Source: Croceibacterium mercuriale (GTDB lineage Bacteria; Pseudomonadota; Alphaproteobacteria; Sphingomonadales; Sphingomonadaceae). From it: a stretch of 64,000 nt of DNA. Below the pieces are notes generated by a model. That model was given only the letters and a program-made list of their open reading frames with translations. It ran no database searches and was not told the origin of the DNA. Shown one piece after another: positions 50,022 to 59,002 of this stretch. Each line of letters opens with the position of its first letter. Position 1 is the stretch's first letter. The translations under genes were made by a program, and so were the position numbers. The stretch lies in NCBI RefSeq assembly GCF_000802385.1, contig NZ_JTDN01000002.1, positions 62,001-126,000 of the forward strand, in the 5' to 3' direction.

Positions 50022-50822
50022 TCAGTCGGGTGCGGTCACCGCTACGGTCTTGTCCTCGAACTGGGCGGCGCCGAATGTCGTCATGAAGCTGACATCGGCC
50101 GCGTCACGGCCCACGCCGATCTTCACGGTCTGCGCCGGATCGGCCATCGCGGTCGCATCCAGGATGTGCCACGCGCCGCCACCCGGGATGCTGGGATCGG
50201 CCAGGAACACCTCGGCCACGGCATGGAAGTCCTGCGGCGTCACGCCGGGGGCATAGCAGCTGACGAACCGCGCCGGCACCGCGCTGGCGCGGGCCAGCGT
50301 GATCATCACATGGGCATAGTCGCGACAGATGCCGCGGCGCTCCACGAAGGAATCCATGGCGGTGGTGGTCGCATCGCTGCTGCCCGGCACGTAGGAGAAG
50401 TTCTGCGCCACCCAGTCGCGCATCGCCACCATGCGCGGACCACCGGTCAGATGGCCGAACTCCGCCTCCACGAAAGGCTGGAAACGGTCAGCAGGGCAAT
50501 ACCGGCTGTCGAACAGATATTGCACCGCTTCGCCCGGCAGATCGTGCGGCTCCAGCCGCTCCAGTTCCGACAGGTCGGCCAGCATGCGGTTGACCTGGAC
50601 GCGGGCACGATAGTCGACCTCGTACAGCCCTTCGCTACGCAGCCAGATCCGCTGGCCGATATTGTCCTGCGCCGGAATGCGGGCGAGATGAATCGCCTCG
50701 CTCATCTGGCAGTCGCAGGACAGGATTGTCTGTTCGGGGATGGCGGCGGCCTCGAACTGCAGCAGCACATCGCAAGGATCGTGCAGGCTGAAGCTGAACC
50801 GGGCGGAGATGTCGATGGGCAT
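50022..50822 (-). CDS. Transglutaminase-like cysteine peptidase family protein
   Basis: A 266-residue cytosolic-looking protein with a transglutaminase-core domain in the C-terminal half. The triad is visible: Cys in RRGICRDYAHVMI, His in DFHAVAEVFL and Asp in AWHILDATAM. The N-terminal half (residues 1-110) is a beta-rich domain of the kind often called transglut_N. No signal peptide is present. Related proteins are found next to ATP-grasp/alpha-E genes in a peptide-ligation-like group, but those partners are not here. The start at 50822 gives MPIDISARFSF. Confidence 0.85.
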   Translation of the reverse strand: MPIDISARFSFSLHDPCDVLLQFEAAAIPEQTILSCDCQMSEAIHLARIPAQDNIGQRIWLRSEGLYEVDYRARVQVNRMLADLSELERLEPHDLPGEAVQYLFDSRYCPADRFQPFVEAEFGHLTGGPRMVAMRDWVAQNFSYVPGSSDATTTAMDSFVERRGICRDYAHVMITLARASAVPARFVSCYAPGVTPQDFHAVAEVFLADPSIPGGGAWHILDATAMADPAQTVKIGVGRDAADVSFMTTFGAAQFEDKTVAVTAPD

Positions 50823-50887
50823 GATGCCTGGCCAACGCCCGTCCGCCATGGCGGTTTCGCGCCGGCGAAAAGTACCGCGGGCAAGCG

Positions 50888-51313
50888 TCAGTCAGGTTGG
50901 CCCGTCATGCACAGGCCGGCCGCGACACCGGCCAGCTGCTGCAGGACGCCCAGTTCCTCGCCGGAAAGCGGCCGTTGCGCGCCGTCCATGGCCGCCAGGG
51001 TGCCGATGCGGCGCCCGGCCCGGTCGCGCAAAGGCAGGCCGGCAAAGAACTGCATGCCGCAGGCCCGCGCGGCAAGCGGGTCGGCGAGGCCGCCCGGATC
51101 GCGCATGGTCGCGGGAACCGGCATGTCGATCCCGCCGCGCAGGGCCCAGGCGCCGTCCGCATCCGGCAGGCTGACCAGCGCCAGCTCGCAATCGAGATAA
51201 TGTTGCAGGAAGCGGGTCAGATCGCCCAGCGATTGCAGATTGTCCAGGCCCAATACCGCCACGCTGGCGAAGGCCCCTGTCGCGCTGAAATCCTGATGTG
51301 CGATGTGACCCAT
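50888..51313 (-). CDS. GAF domain protein
   Basis: A 141-residue stand-alone GAF domain: LTRFLQHYLDCELALVSLP, CGMQFFAGLPLRDRAGRRIGTLAAMD, EELGVLQQLAGVAAGL. There is no output domain. Such proteins may bind a small ligand or act as methionine-(R)-sulfoxide reductase (fRMsr), but the three cysteines conserved in fRMsr are not all evident here. It sits between the transglutaminase-like gene and gcrA on the same strand with gaps of 65-145 bp. Confidence 0.8.
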   Translation of the reverse strand: MGHIAHQDFSATGAFASVAVLGLDNLQSLGDLTRFLQHYLDCELALVSLPDADGAWALRGGIDMPVPATMRDPGGLADPLAARACGMQFFAGLPLRDRAGRRIGTLAAMDGAQRPLSGEELGVLQQLAGVAAGLCMTGQPD

Positions 51314-51420
51314 GCTGGTGCCCCTGTCCCCGTTGGCACCATTCTAGGTAAGCGCGATCTTGCGCACCATTCAGGGAAGCCCCCTAGCCTGCACGCCGCG
51401 CTGATACGCAGAAACCGCTA

Positions 51421-51452
51421 CCGCCCCGGGGCAGCCGGAGCCGCCCCGGGGC
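51421..51452 (-). terminator. Tandem palindromes after gcrA
   Basis: CCGCCCCGGGGC occurs twice, at 51421-51432 and 51441-51452. Each copy is a near-palindrome, and the two can also pair with each other around an eight-base loop. They lie just beyond the gcrA stop, so a gcrA transcript terminator is likely, though no U-tract follows. Confidence 0.5.
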
Positions 51453-51457
51453 GCGGG

Positions 51458-52201
51458 TCAGCGGACGCGCGGACCGCCGAAGGGCAGCGGCGGGGGTGGA
51501 CGGCGCGCACCACGGGGCAGCTGTGCCTGATAGGCCCGGCCGCAATGTTGCACGCAATAGGGGAAACCGGGGTTCACCTTGTCGCCGCAGAAGTGGAAGT
51601 CGGCCTCGCCCGGATGACCCATCGGCCAGCGGCACACGCGATCGTTCAGGTCCAGCAGGCTGGTCTTGTCGGCGATGTCCGCGCTCGGCTTGGCCGGCAC
51701 CAGCCGCCGCGGCGGGGCAGGCGGAATGGGTGCCTGCTGATCACCCGGCCCCTGCCGCAGGAAACCACCCGGCCCGACCGATACGATGCGTGGCGTGGGT
51801 GCCGCGGGCGTGACGGGGGCGGCGTCGACCTCCTCCTCGTCATCATCCTCGACAGCTTGCGGCCGGGCAGAGGGCGTGGGCACCGGCGCAGAGGCGCGCG
51901 GCGCGGCGACGGGGGCCGCCTGCGGCTGGACTGCGCGATCCGCCGCGACCTCCCGGGCCTTGGCCGCAGGGGCCTCCGCTTCGGTGGTCACCGCCTCGGC
52001 AGGCTTGGCCTCGACCGCCTTTTCGCCAGTCTTCTCGTTCGCCTTCACGGGCGAAGGGCGTGACTTCAGTCCCAGGCGATGCGCCTTGCCGATCACCGCA
52101 TTGCGCGACACGCCGCCCAGCTCGTCCGCGATCTGGCTGGCGGTGGACCCGCCTTCCCACATGCGGGTCAGGGTACTGATGCGTTCTTCGGTCCAGCTCA
52201 T
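51458..52201 (-). CDS. gcrA: GcrA cell cycle regulator
   Basis: Alphaproteobacterial transcription factor that acts with sigma-70 at promoters containing GANTC methylation sites. N-terminal DNA-binding part: MSWTEERISTLTRMWEGGSTA followed by RNAVIGKAHRLGL, the defining GcrA sequence. The middle (residues 50-165) is a long acidic/Ala-Pro linker with an ED-rich run, longer than in Caulobacter (GcrA 173 residues; here 247). The C-terminal part has CRWPMGHPG, FHFCGDKV and YCVQHCGRAYQ, the conserved sigma-contact domain with Cys pairs. Start MSWTEERI fixes 52201. It is divergent from the ABC permease. Confidence 0.95.
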   Translation of the reverse strand: MSWTEERISTLTRMWEGGSTASQIADELGGVSRNAVIGKAHRLGLKSRPSPVKANEKTGEKAVEAKPAEAVTTEAEAPAAKAREVAADRAVQPQAAPVAAPRASAPVPTPSARPQAVEDDDEEEVDAAPVTPAAPTPRIVSVGPGGFLRQGPGDQQAPIPPAPPRRLVPAKPSADIADKTSLLDLNDRVCRWPMGHPGEADFHFCGDKVNPGFPYCVQHCGRAYQAQLPRGARRPPPPLPFGGPRVR

Positions 52202-52315
52202 CGTCAATCCGCCGTCTGTAATCGTGTGTCGTCAGGGCAGGACACAGCCTGCCACGATCCCCGTTGCTCCACCGGTGCTTGCCATGCGCCGCCGGGGCCG
52301 ATAGGCGCCGGGCCC

Positions 52316-53212
52316 ATGGCCGATACCATCCGGAACGCCGCCCAGGGGGAACGGAAGCCCGACCCCGCCACCGCAGCCGCCCTGCCGGCAGGAAACTTCC
52401 CGCCGATGGGACAGCCCCGGATCACCGGTATCAACCGGATCGGGCTGTGGGCACTCTATATGAAGGAGGTGCGCCGGTTTCTCAAGGTGCAGACACAGAC
52501 TGTCTGGGCACCGGCCGTCACCACCCTGCTGTTCCTGATCGTGTTCACCGTCGCCATGGGCCGGGGCGACCGGCTGGTGCTGGGCGTGCCCTTTGCCAGT
52601 TTCGTGGCGCCGGGCCTGATCATGATGGGCATGATGCAGAACGCCTTTGCCAATTCGGGCTTTTCCCTGCTGGCGGGCAAGCTGCAGGGCACGATCATCG
52701 ACATGCTGATGCCCCCGCTCAGCGAGGCGGAGCTGATGATCGGGATCATCGCCGCCGCGCTGACCCGCGCGGTGATGGTCGGCTGCGCCCTGGCGCTGGC
52801 GATGGCGCTGTGGCCGGGCGTGTCGCTGTCCGCCGCGCACCCTTGGGCGATCGTGTGGTTCGGCCTGATGGGCTCGACCATGCTGGCGCTGGGCGGCCTG
52901 CTGACCAGCATGTGGGCGGAAAAGTTCGACCACAACGCCGCGGTGACCAACTTCGTGGTCGCGCCGCTGACGCTGCTGTCCGGCACCTTCTACGTGGTGC
53001 ATGACCTGGCGCCGGCGTTCCAGACGATCAGCCGGCTCAACCCGTTCTTCTACATGATCAGCGGTTTCCGCTTCGGCTTCCTGGGCATCAGCGACATCGG
53101 CGACACCAATGGCGCGGTGATGGGCGCGGCGATCGGCGTGGGCGTGCTCAACATCGTGCTGGGGGCGATCGCCTATGCCCTGCTGCGCAGCGGGTGGAAG
53201 CTGAAGAGCTAA
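52316..53212 (+). CDS. ABC-2 type transporter permease
   Basis: A 298-residue inner-membrane permease with a cytosolic N-terminal segment of about 45 residues and six membrane helices: TLLFLIVFTVAMG, VAPGLIMMGMMQNAFANSGFSLL, LTRAVMVGCALALAMALW and AVTNFVVAPLTLLSGTFYVV. The GKLQGTIIDMLMPPLSEAE loop is typical of the ABC-2/YadH group. Substrate unknown. No ATPase gene is adjacent, so the partner must be elsewhere. The ATG at 52316 starts MADTIRNAAQGERK. Its stop overlaps that of yjbQ, which converges. Confidence 0.9.
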   Translation: MADTIRNAAQGERKPDPATAAALPAGNFPPMGQPRITGINRIGLWALYMKEVRRFLKVQTQTVWAPAVTTLLFLIVFTVAMGRGDRLVLGVPFASFVAPGLIMMGMMQNAFANSGFSLLAGKLQGTIIDMLMPPLSEAELMIGIIAAALTRAVMVGCALALAMALWPGVSLSAAHPWAIVWFGLMGSTMLALGGLLTSMWAEKFDHNAAVTNFVVAPLTLLSGTFYVVHDLAPAFQTISRLNPFFYMISGFRFGFLGISDIGDTNGAVMGAAIGVGVLNIVLGAIAYALLRSGWKLKS

Positions 53213-53628
53213 CCCTCGCCGACCACATGCGCCACCACCTGCCGGCGGTGCGGCGCATGGCGATGCTCCGCCAGGTACAGCCCCTGCCAAGTGCCCAGCA
53301 GCATGCGCCCGTCCGCAACCGGGATCGTCAGCGACGGCCCGGTCAGCAGGCTGCGCAGATGGGCGGGCATGTCGTCCGGTCCTTCCTCGTCATGCTCGTA
53401 GCCGCTGCCCTCCGGCGCCAGCCGGGCCAGCCAGCGCGCAAGGTCGCGTCGCACTGCGGGGGAGGCGTTCTCCGTAATCAGCAATCCGGCGCTGGTATGC
53501 CGGCATAGCAGGCTGACGAGGCCGGTGGCGATGCCGGTGCCGGCCAGCCAGCGGGCGACCTGTGGCGTCAGATCGGTGAAGCCGGTGCCGTTCGTCGGGA
53601 TCGTGAAGGTGGTCTGCGCCTGCTGCAT
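53209..53628 (-). CDS. yjbQ: YjbQ-family protein (UPF0047, secondary thiamine-phosphate synthase-like)
   Basis: A 139-residue trimeric-fold protein: LLCRHTSAGLLITENASPAVRRDL, GYEHDEEGPDDMPAHLRSLLTG and LLGTWQGLYLAEHR are the UPF0047 signatures, with conserved His, Asp and Glu around a metal site. Members can partially replace thiamine-phosphate synthase when overproduced; the native function is unclear. The start at 53628 gives MQQAQTTFTI. It converges with the permease gene, with a four-base overlap of the stops. Confidence 0.92.
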   Translation of the reverse strand: MQQAQTTFTIPTNGTGFTDLTPQVARWLAGTGIATGLVSLLCRHTSAGLLITENASPAVRRDLARWLARLAPEGSGYEHDEEGPDDMPAHLRSLLTGPSLTIPVADGRMLLGTWQGLYLAEHRHAPHRRQVVAHVVGEG

Positions 53629-53706
53629 GGGACCGCCATAAGGCACCGGCAATCTGCTGCACAGGCGCGGCATGCCCGCCTGCCCCGCTCGCGCGTTATC
53701 CGGCGC

Positions 53707-55023
53707 ATGAGCGAAATGCGCTGGCTATGGTCCCGGCTGACCGGCAATTACTGGTTCTTCCCCACGCTGTTCGCCGTTGGCGCAACAGCGCTGGCGTTCG
53801 GCATGCTGGCGCTGGATCAGGCCGGCTTTGCGGAGTTGCTGAACGGCCAGGACCTGATCGTGCCCGCGCGCCCGGACAGCGCGAGCACCATGCTGTCGCT
53901 GATCGCCAGCTCGATGATCGGAGTGGCAGCAACGGTGTTTTCCATCACCATCGCCGCGGTCGCCTATGCCAGCGGCAGCTATGGCCCGCGTCTGCTGACC
54001 AATTTTATGCAGGACCGCGGCAACCAGTTGAGCCTGGCGACCTTCATCGGCACCTTTGTGTACGCGCTGGTCGTGCTGCGATCCGTTCGGGCAGCGGACG
54101 AGGCGACCACCAGCGCACAGAATGCCGCGGCCACCGCCCTGCCCGGCTTCGTGCCGCAGCTGTCGCTGCTGGTCGCGTTCGGCCTGATGGCGCTGTCCGT
54201 CGGCGTGCTGGTCTATTTCCTGAACCACATCCCCGATTCGATCCGGATCAACACGGTGCTGCGCGGCATCGGGCAGGCGCTGCTGGACGAGATTGCCGAG
54301 CTGCACCCGCGCCTTGGCGGCGGGGAGGAAGGGCGGGACACCCGATCCGGCGCACCGGTGCGTGCCCGGCGCGCCGGGTACATCCAGTTCATCGACTTCG
54401 ACGATCTGGCACAGGCCGCCCGCAAGCATGGCAGCTGTCTGGCCATGGAGGTCAGGACCGGCGACTTCATCCACGCGGGCATGGTGCTGGCGCGGGTGGT
54501 CGACGGCCCGGGGGATGACGCGATCGCCGATGCCGTGCGCCACTCCCTGACCATCGGTTCCGCCCGCACCCCGGCGCAGGATCCGCAGTTCCTGCTGGAC
54601 GAGCTGGTGGAGATCGGCCTGCGGGCGCTCTCGCCGGGGATCAACGACCCCTTCACCGCCATCACCGCGCTGCACTGGGTCGGCGCGGCCACGGCCGACC
54701 TGGCGCAGCGTGACCTGCGCAAGGTGGTGGCGGAGGAGGCGCCCGAAGACCGCAGCGTCATACCCCTGGCGGACGATTTCGCGCATTATCTGGCGCGCGG
54801 CTTCGGCGTGATGCGCTCCGCGGTGGCGACCAGCCGGCCCGCCGCGCTGGTGATGCTCGATTCGCTGCGCAATGCCGCCGGCGCCATCGATGATGAAGGA
54901 CGAACCGGGTTGCTACAGCGCGAGGGCGACCGGCTGCTGGAGCAGGCGCGGCTGGAGCTGGAAGGGCCGGACCTGCAGGAGGTTGAGGCACGCCACGCCT
55001 TGTTCGCCCTCGCGCTTCGCTGA
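53707..55023 (+). CDS. DUF2254 membrane protein
   Basis: A 438-residue inner-membrane protein of the DUF2254 family. Four hydrophobic segments lie in the N-terminal half: WFFPTLFAVGATALAFGMLA, GVAATVFSITIAAVAYASGSYGPRLL, LATFIGTFVYALVVLRSV and LSLLVAFGLMALSVGVLVYF. The soluble C-terminal half has YIQFIDFDDLAQAARKHG and ALSPGINDPFTAITALHW, which are family signatures. Function unknown. The stop is three bases before the CitE-like gene, so the pair may be an operon. Confidence 0.92.
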   Translation: MSEMRWLWSRLTGNYWFFPTLFAVGATALAFGMLALDQAGFAELLNGQDLIVPARPDSASTMLSLIASSMIGVAATVFSITIAAVAYASGSYGPRLLTNFMQDRGNQLSLATFIGTFVYALVVLRSVRAADEATTSAQNAAATALPGFVPQLSLLVAFGLMALSVGVLVYFLNHIPDSIRINTVLRGIGQALLDEIAELHPRLGGGEEGRDTRSGAPVRARRAGYIQFIDFDDLAQAARKHGSCLAMEVRTGDFIHAGMVLARVVDGPGDDAIADAVRHSLTIGSARTPAQDPQFLLDELVEIGLRALSPGINDPFTAITALHWVGAATADLAQRDLRKVVAEEAPEDRSVIPLADDFAHYLARGFGVMRSAVATSRPAALVMLDSLRNAAGAIDDEGRTGLLQREGDRLLEQARLELEGPDLQEVEARHALFALALR

Positions 55024-55026
55024 TAG

Positions 55027-55905
55027 ATGCCGGCGATGACACACGTACAGACCGGTCCGACGACGACACGATCATGGCTGTTCGCCCCGGGCGACAGCGA
55101 GCGCAAGCTGGCCAAGGTCGCGACATGCGGCGCGGACGTGGTGATCGTCGACCTGGAAGATGCCGTGGCCCCGCCGAACAAGGCGCGGGCGCGGGGCCTG
55201 GCTTCGGAATGGCTGGCGGACCATCCGAACGCCTGGGTCCGCATCAATCCCCTTTCCTCCGACCTGTGGCAGGATGACCTTGCCGCAGTGCTGCCCGCCC
55301 GGCCCGCCGGCATCATGCTGCCCAAGGCGGCCGGGCCGGTGGAGGTGGCGCAGCTTGCCGCCGCGATCACCGATGGCGCGGGCACCGACGCCGCGATCGG
55401 CATCCTGCCCCTGGTCAGCGAGACGGCCGCTGCGGCGCTGACCATCCCCCTCTATGCCGCTGCCACCCCGCCCCGCCTGGCCGGGCTGACCTGGGGGGCG
55501 GAGGATCTGTCGACCGTGCTGGGCGCCACGCGCAAGCGTGACGAGCGCGGGTTCTGGACCGATGCTTTCCGCCTGATCCGTGCGCAGGTGCTGCTGACCG
55601 CCCATGCGGCAGGCGTGGCACCGGTGGACACGCTGTTCGCGGATTTCCGCGATCTTGCCGGCCTCGCCCGCGTGGCCGCCGCGTCCTACGCCGACGGGTT
55701 CGCCGGGATGCTGGCGATCCACCCCGATCAGGTGGCGATCATCAATGCCGCCTTCACTCCCACCGCCGGGCAGCTGGCCGAAGCCCGCGCAATCATCGCC
55801 GCATTCGCGGCTGACCCCGGCGCGGGCGCGGTGCAGCTTGACGGGCGGATGCTCGACCAGCCGCATCTGGTCCTCGCCCGACGCCTGTTGGCACGTGCCG
55901 AATGA
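55027..55905 (+). CDS. HpcH/HpaI aldolase/citrate lyase (CitE-like) family protein
   Basis: A 292-residue TIM-barrel CoA-ester lyase of the CitE-like group, which cleaves or hydrolyses malyl-CoA, citramalyl-CoA or related esters. Landmarks: WLFAPGDSERKLAK (substrate Arg), VIVDLEDAVAPPNKARA (metal Glu/Asp), GIMLPKAAGPVEVAQL, and LAGLTWGAEDLSTVLGA. Without the citrate-lyase alpha/gamma subunits it is not a citrate lyase. Two ATGs (55027, 55036) are possible. It follows DUF2254 by three bases. The true substrate cannot be assigned. Confidence 0.88.
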   Translation: MPAMTHVQTGPTTTRSWLFAPGDSERKLAKVATCGADVVIVDLEDAVAPPNKARARGLASEWLADHPNAWVRINPLSSDLWQDDLAAVLPARPAGIMLPKAAGPVEVAQLAAAITDGAGTDAAIGILPLVSETAAAALTIPLYAAATPPRLAGLTWGAEDLSTVLGATRKRDERGFWTDAFRLIRAQVLLTAHAAGVAPVDTLFADFRDLAGLARVAAASYADGFAGMLAIHPDQVAIINAAFTPTAGQLAEARAIIAAFAADPGAGAVQLDGRMLDQPHLVLARRLLARAE

Positions 55906-55924
55906 ACAGGCGGCATCTTTACTC

Positions 55925-55933
55925 GTATGACAA
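55925..55933. promoter_or_regulatory. Putative pectin-regulon operator, site 6 (GTATGACAA), remote
   Basis: GTATGACAA is identical to the site in the GH28/gntR promoter 43 kb away. It lies 63 bp upstream of the second TonB receptor start, at a distance similar to that seen for sites 1 and 3. It suggests that the TonB/GH43 operon is in the same regulon. Confidence 0.5.
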
Positions 55934-55955
55934 GTCCTGATACATAGTGCGACAA

Positions 55956-55975
55956 CGTTCCAAATAATGGGAACG
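55956..55975. promoter_or_regulatory. Inverted repeat CGTTCC-N8-GGAACG upstream of the second TonB receptor
   Basis: Perfect six-base arms CGTTCC and GGAACG with an A+T-rich eight-base spacer (AAATAATG), 21 bp before the receptor start. It overlaps the expected promoter or early leader. It is not a copy of the GTATGAYAA motif, so it may be a second operator or a hairpin. Confidence 0.4.
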
Positions 55976-55996
55976 CACATGTGGGGAGGCTTTTTC

Positions 55997-58900
55997 ATGC
56001 ATCATGCCAGTCGTTTTGCGTCCGCAGCCGTGTCGCTGCTGGCGATTGCCGCCGCTTCGCTGTGTGCGGCACCTGCTTTGGCGCAAGACGCTGCCGCGGC
56101 CGGCCGTGCCGCTGACGAGCAGGCAGAGCCGACCACTCCGCCGGGCGGTGGCGAGGAAATCGTCGTTACCGGATTTCGCGCTTCGCTCACCAGCGCGCTG
56201 GCGCTGAAGCGCAACGAGACCGCGGCGATCGACAGCATCGTGGCCGAGGATATCGGCAAGTTCCCTGACAGCAACCTGGCCGAATCCATGCAGCGGATCC
56301 CCGGCGTGGCGCTGGCCCGCGGCGACGGCGGCGAAGGTCGCAACATCTCCGTCCGCGGCCTGGGTGCGCAGTTTACCCGCGTGCGGATCAACGGGATGGA
56401 AGGCACTAGCCAGACCGGCAGCTCCGACATCTTCGGTGCCGGCAACACCGGCCGCAGCTTCGACTTCAACACCTTCCCGACCGAGATCTTCAGCCGGCTG
56501 ACCGTGCGCAAGACGCCGTCTGCCGACGTGGAGGAAGGCTCCCTGGGCGCTACGGTCGATCTGACGGCCCCGCGGCCGTTCGACAATACCGAGGACTTCG
56601 TGTTCTCCGCCACTGCCCGCGGCGTGTACAACGAGGTCGCCGACCAGGTCGACCCGCGCGCATCCATGCTGGTGTCGCGCAAGTTCGGCGATTTCGGCGT
56701 GCTGTTCTCCGCCGCGTACCAGCGCCGCAACCTGCGCGAAGTCGGCTATGCCGCGGTCGACCTGCTGCCGTCCAACGTGAACGGCTTCGACCCGGACGGG
56801 ACCGGCCCTATCGGCGTGCAGCCCTTCTGCACCCCGATCGGCTTCCCTGTCCTCAGCCCCAACACCCCCGCCCGCGGCTCCGACGCGGCGAATTGCAGCA
56901 CCGGCAATCCGCGCACCGGATCGCTGGCCGCGTACAACACCATCATCAATCTGCGCCGGCCGGACGCCCCGAATGTTCCCGGCAGCGGCGCGTACTTCCC
57001 GCGCATCCCGCGCTATGTGAACTCGGAACAGGACCAGCAGCGCATCGCCGGTACCCTGACGCTGCAGTACCAGCCCAGTTCCGATACGGACATCTCGCTG
57101 GACCTGCTGCTGTCCGAGTTCGAGGTGGAGCGGCGCGACAACTACATCGCCGGCCTGTCCTTTGCCCGGTCCATCAGCAACAATGGCCAGCCGATGGTGT
57201 CGGTCCGCGATGTCGAGTTCGACGAGAACGGATCGCTGGTCTACGGCCTGTTCGACGGCGTGGACGTCCGTTCCGAAGGGTTGGTGGACAAGTTCACCAC
57301 CACCTTCCAGCAGGCGAACCTCAACATTCGCCAGCGGCTGGGCGACACGCTGGAGTTGACCGGCCTGTTCGGCATCAGCGAAAGCCGGCTGGATGGCCCG
57401 AGCCGGCTGCAGACCTTCATCGACGTGATCGATTCGGACAATTTCTCCATCGATTTCCGCGATGACGACGTGATCCCGACCCTCGGCTTCGGCTTCGACG
57501 TGTCGAACCCGGCCAATTTCACCTACGCACCGACCCGGTCGGACGGCACCGTGCTGGGCGGCTTCAGCCTGCAGGGCCGCCCGCTGCGCAATACGATCGA
57601 CAACAAGACAGCCGAACTGAACCTGGACTGGGAGGCGAGCGATGCAGTCTCCTTCAAGGTCGGCGGGCAGTACCGGGAGAGCGAGTTCCGTGGCCGGTTC
57701 TACTCGCCCTACCTGTCCGACGTGACCGTGCGCCCGCTGCCCGGCGGCGTGAACCTGGCTGACCTGACGCGCCAGATCGAAGGTGTCGGCAAGTTGTGGG
57801 GCAATGGTGCGCCCGACAGCTGGACGGCGATCGATCCGGACCGCTTCTCCGAAGTGTTCGGGGTGGAAGGGGTGCGCCTGTGCGGTGTCGAATGCGGCGC
57901 CGGCGACACGCGCATCCGCGAGGAGGTTATCAGCGGTTACGCCATGGCCACCTTCGATGCGACCGACCTGCTGGGCATCGGCCTGCGCGGCGACATCGGC
58001 GTCCGCTATGTACGCACCGACCAGACCTCGTCCGGCTACATCCCGATCCCGCCCCCGGCCGGCACCACCAGCCCGACCAACGTCATCGGCCAGCTGGCCC
58101 AGGCCGAGCGGGACTATGACGACTGGCTGCCGTCCGCCAACCTGGTGTTCGAGCCGACCGACGGCCTGCTGCTGCGCCTGTCCGCCGCCAAGGTGATGTC
58201 GCGCCCCGAACTGCAGCAACTGGCGCCCACCAGCGGCGTCAATCCGGTCACCCGTGTCGGCAATGTGAACAATCCGTTCCTGGAGCCGATCCGCGCCAAC
58301 ACCTTCGATGCGGCGGTGGAATGGTACTGGGCCCCGGGTGCGCTGCTGTCGGCCGCGTTCTTCTACAAGGACATCGGCAGCTTCATCCAGACCATCAACA
58401 GCCAGATCCCGTTCAGCGATCTGGGCCTGCCCGATGCGCTGCTGGCAAACAGCGGCACCGTACCGAGCGAGCTGTTCAACGTGTCCCGCCCGACCAACAC
58501 CGATGGCGGCCCGCTGAAGGGTGTCGAGGTCAACGCGCAGGTGCCGTTCAGCGCCTTCGCCACCGGCTTCCTGGAGAGTGTCGGCGTGCTGGCCAACTAC
58601 ACCCACGTCACGTCGGAGATCGAATACTGCCTCGCCAGCCAGGGCGGCAATTGCATCAACAGCACGACCAACGATCTGATCGGCCTGTCGCGCAACACCG
58701 CATCCGGCACGCTGTATTACGATGATGGCACGTTCAGCATCCGCAGCACCGCCAACTGGCGCGACAGCTTCGTGCGCGGCATTCCGGCATCGCAGGGCAG
58801 CGATCTGCAGGGCAATTCGCCCACCCTGTTCGTCGATGCCAGCGCGTCCTACGCCATCAACGAGAATGTCGGCCTGATCCTGGAGGCGCAGAACCTCACG

Positions 58901-59002
58901 GACGAGCAGAACCGGCTGTATATCGACAGCGTGCGCGAAGACACGCTGTTCCAGCTGCGCTTCGGCCGGACCTTCACCGCCGGCGTGAACGTCAAGTTCT
59001 GA
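55997..59002 (+). CDS. TonB-dependent receptor (second, with GH43 partner)
   Basis: A 1001-residue outer-membrane receptor. Signal peptide: MHHASRFASAAVSLLAIAAA...ALAQ. The TonB-box region is EIVVTGFRASLTSALALKR; the plug has LAESMQRIPGVALARGDGGEG and ISVRGLGAQFTRVRINGME; the barrel ends RTFTAGVNVKF with a terminal Phe. It is of the same Xanthomonas/Caulobacter type as the receptor at 16.6-19.4 kb but diverged throughout the barrel. GGAGG seven bases before 55997 decides the start over earlier ATGs. The stop overlaps the GH43 gene start (TGATG). Ligand is inferred to be a plant polysaccharide oligomer. Confidence 0.93.
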   Translation: MHHASRFASAAVSLLAIAAASLCAAPALAQDAAAAGRAADEQAEPTTPPGGGEEIVVTGFRASLTSALALKRNETAAIDSIVAEDIGKFPDSNLAESMQRIPGVALARGDGGEGRNISVRGLGAQFTRVRINGMEGTSQTGSSDIFGAGNTGRSFDFNTFPTEIFSRLTVRKTPSADVEEGSLGATVDLTAPRPFDNTEDFVFSATARGVYNEVADQVDPRASMLVSRKFGDFGVLFSAAYQRRNLREVGYAAVDLLPSNVNGFDPDGTGPIGVQPFCTPIGFPVLSPNTPARGSDAANCSTGNPRTGSLAAYNTIINLRRPDAPNVPGSGAYFPRIPRYVNSEQDQQRIAGTLTLQYQPSSDTDISLDLLLSEFEVERRDNYIAGLSFARSISNNGQPMVSVRDVEFDENGSLVYGLFDGVDVRSEGLVDKFTTTFQQANLNIRQRLGDTLELTGLFGISESRLDGPSRLQTFIDVIDSDNFSIDFRDDDVIPTLGFGFDVSNPANFTYAPTRSDGTVLGGFSLQGRPLRNTIDNKTAELNLDWEASDAVSFKVGGQYRESEFRGRFYSPYLSDVTVRPLPGGVNLADLTRQIEGVGKLWGNGAPDSWTAIDPDRFSEVFGVEGVRLCGVECGAGDTRIREEVISGYAMATFDATDLLGIGLRGDIGVRYVRTDQTSSGYIPIPPPAGTTSPTNVIGQLAQAERDYDDWLPSANLVFEPTDGLLLRLSAAKVMSRPELQQLAPTSGVNPVTRVGNVNNPFLEPIRANTFDAAVEWYWAPGALLSAAFFYKDIGSFIQTINSQIPFSDLGLPDALLANSGTVPSELFNVSRPTNTDGGPLKGVEVNAQVPFSAFATGFLESVGVLANYTHVTSEIEYCLASQGGNCINSTTNDLIGLSRNTASGTLYYDDGTFSIRSTANWRDSFVRGIPASQGSDLQGNSPTLFVDASASYAINENVGLILEAQNLTDEQNRLYIDSVREDTLFQLRFGRTFTAGVNVKF

